Below, piece after piece: positions 5,541 through 5,608 of a stretch of 5,608 bases of DNA. A model generated the notes under the pieces. That model worked only from the letters and a program-made list of their open reading frames with translations. It was not told where the DNA came from and did no database searches. The stretch comes from Polaromonas sp. GTDB lineage: Bacteria > Pseudomonadota > Gammaproteobacteria > Burkholderiales > Burkholderiaceae_C. The stretch lies in contig JABMMH010000171.1 in the NCBI GenBank assembly GCA_013205645.1, positions 1 to 5,608 on the forward strand, given 5' to 3'. Both the position numbers and the translations under genes were made by a program. The number at the start of each line of letters is the position of its first letter. Within the stretch, counting starts at the first letter, position 1.

Positions 5541-5608
5541 ATCTTAGCCCCAACCGCAGTGAGGGACTGTCAGCATTTAGGGCAACCCCAGCAGGGAAAG
5601 TTCATTGC
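5541..5608. other. Non-coding right end, no confident promoter
   Basis: No gene is supported here. On the minus strand, toward the SHOCT gene, CTGACA (5573-5568) and TAAGAT (5546-5541) could be -35 and -10 elements, but the 21-bp spacing is too long for ordinary sigma70 promoters. The spacer has an imperfect AGTCCC/GGGGCT dyad, loosely like a MerR-type layout. A TAAGA-T-TAAGA direct repeat (5546-5536) overlaps. These are weak hints. Confidence 0.2.

Noticed and set aside
1..5608. CRISPR array, tRNA, rRNA, transposase or riboswitch
   Set aside because: No regularly spaced repeats, cloverleaf, rRNA-like sequence, transposase motif or recognisable aptamer was seen on either strand.

Overview
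The window is GC-rich, has short gaps between genes and uses several GTG starts. It reads as chromosomal DNA of a betaproteobacterium, probably Burkholderiales and perhaps Comamonadaceae (Rhodoferax/Polaromonas-like). This rests on the style of MutL (a DMHAAHERIVYE nuclease motif and a long Ala/Pro-rich linker), on the dedA/mutL neighbourhood, and on two short intergenic sequences that I recall as dispersed repeats in such genomes. The taxonomy is an inference.

Left part (1-780, minus strand): a type II toxin-antitoxin pair. A Phd/YefM-type antitoxin (GTG start at 666) runs into a PIN-domain VapC/FitB-like toxin through a TGATG overlap. The toxin leaves the window at base 1 and probably lacks only a few C-terminal residues. 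A weak promoter with a partial dyad lies upstream. A GGGGTC palindrome separates the pair from dedA and may end the dedA transcript.

Centre (778-3471): dedA on the minus strand and mutL on the plus strand diverge from a 33-bp gap. The gap and the first bases of mutL hold a perfect 6-bp inverted repeat whose right arm includes the mutL GTG start codon. DedA is an inner-membrane transporter-like protein with all four residues known to matter in E. coli homologues. MutL is the mismatch-repair protein, complete and with an endonuclease-type C-terminus.

Right-centre (3478-4968): a small five-helix DUF3429 membrane protein converges on mutL with 6 bp between stop codons. It diverges from an alpha/beta-hydrolase lipoprotein gene across a 69-bp gap carrying a GTTTAAA/TTTAAAC inverted repeat.

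Right end (4972-5608): a gene-poor stretch with a weak terminator-like hairpin and a short protein-like minus-strand remnant. It is followed by a small methionine-rich membrane protein with a C-terminal SHOCT domain (minus strand), and then about 155 bp of non-coding DNA. This end looks like the edge of an accessory region.

Nothing seen amounts to a clearly new system. The most interesting items are the mutL start-codon hairpin with possible leaderless start, the 12-bp tandem repeat inside mutL, and the unexplained remnant near 5040-5110.
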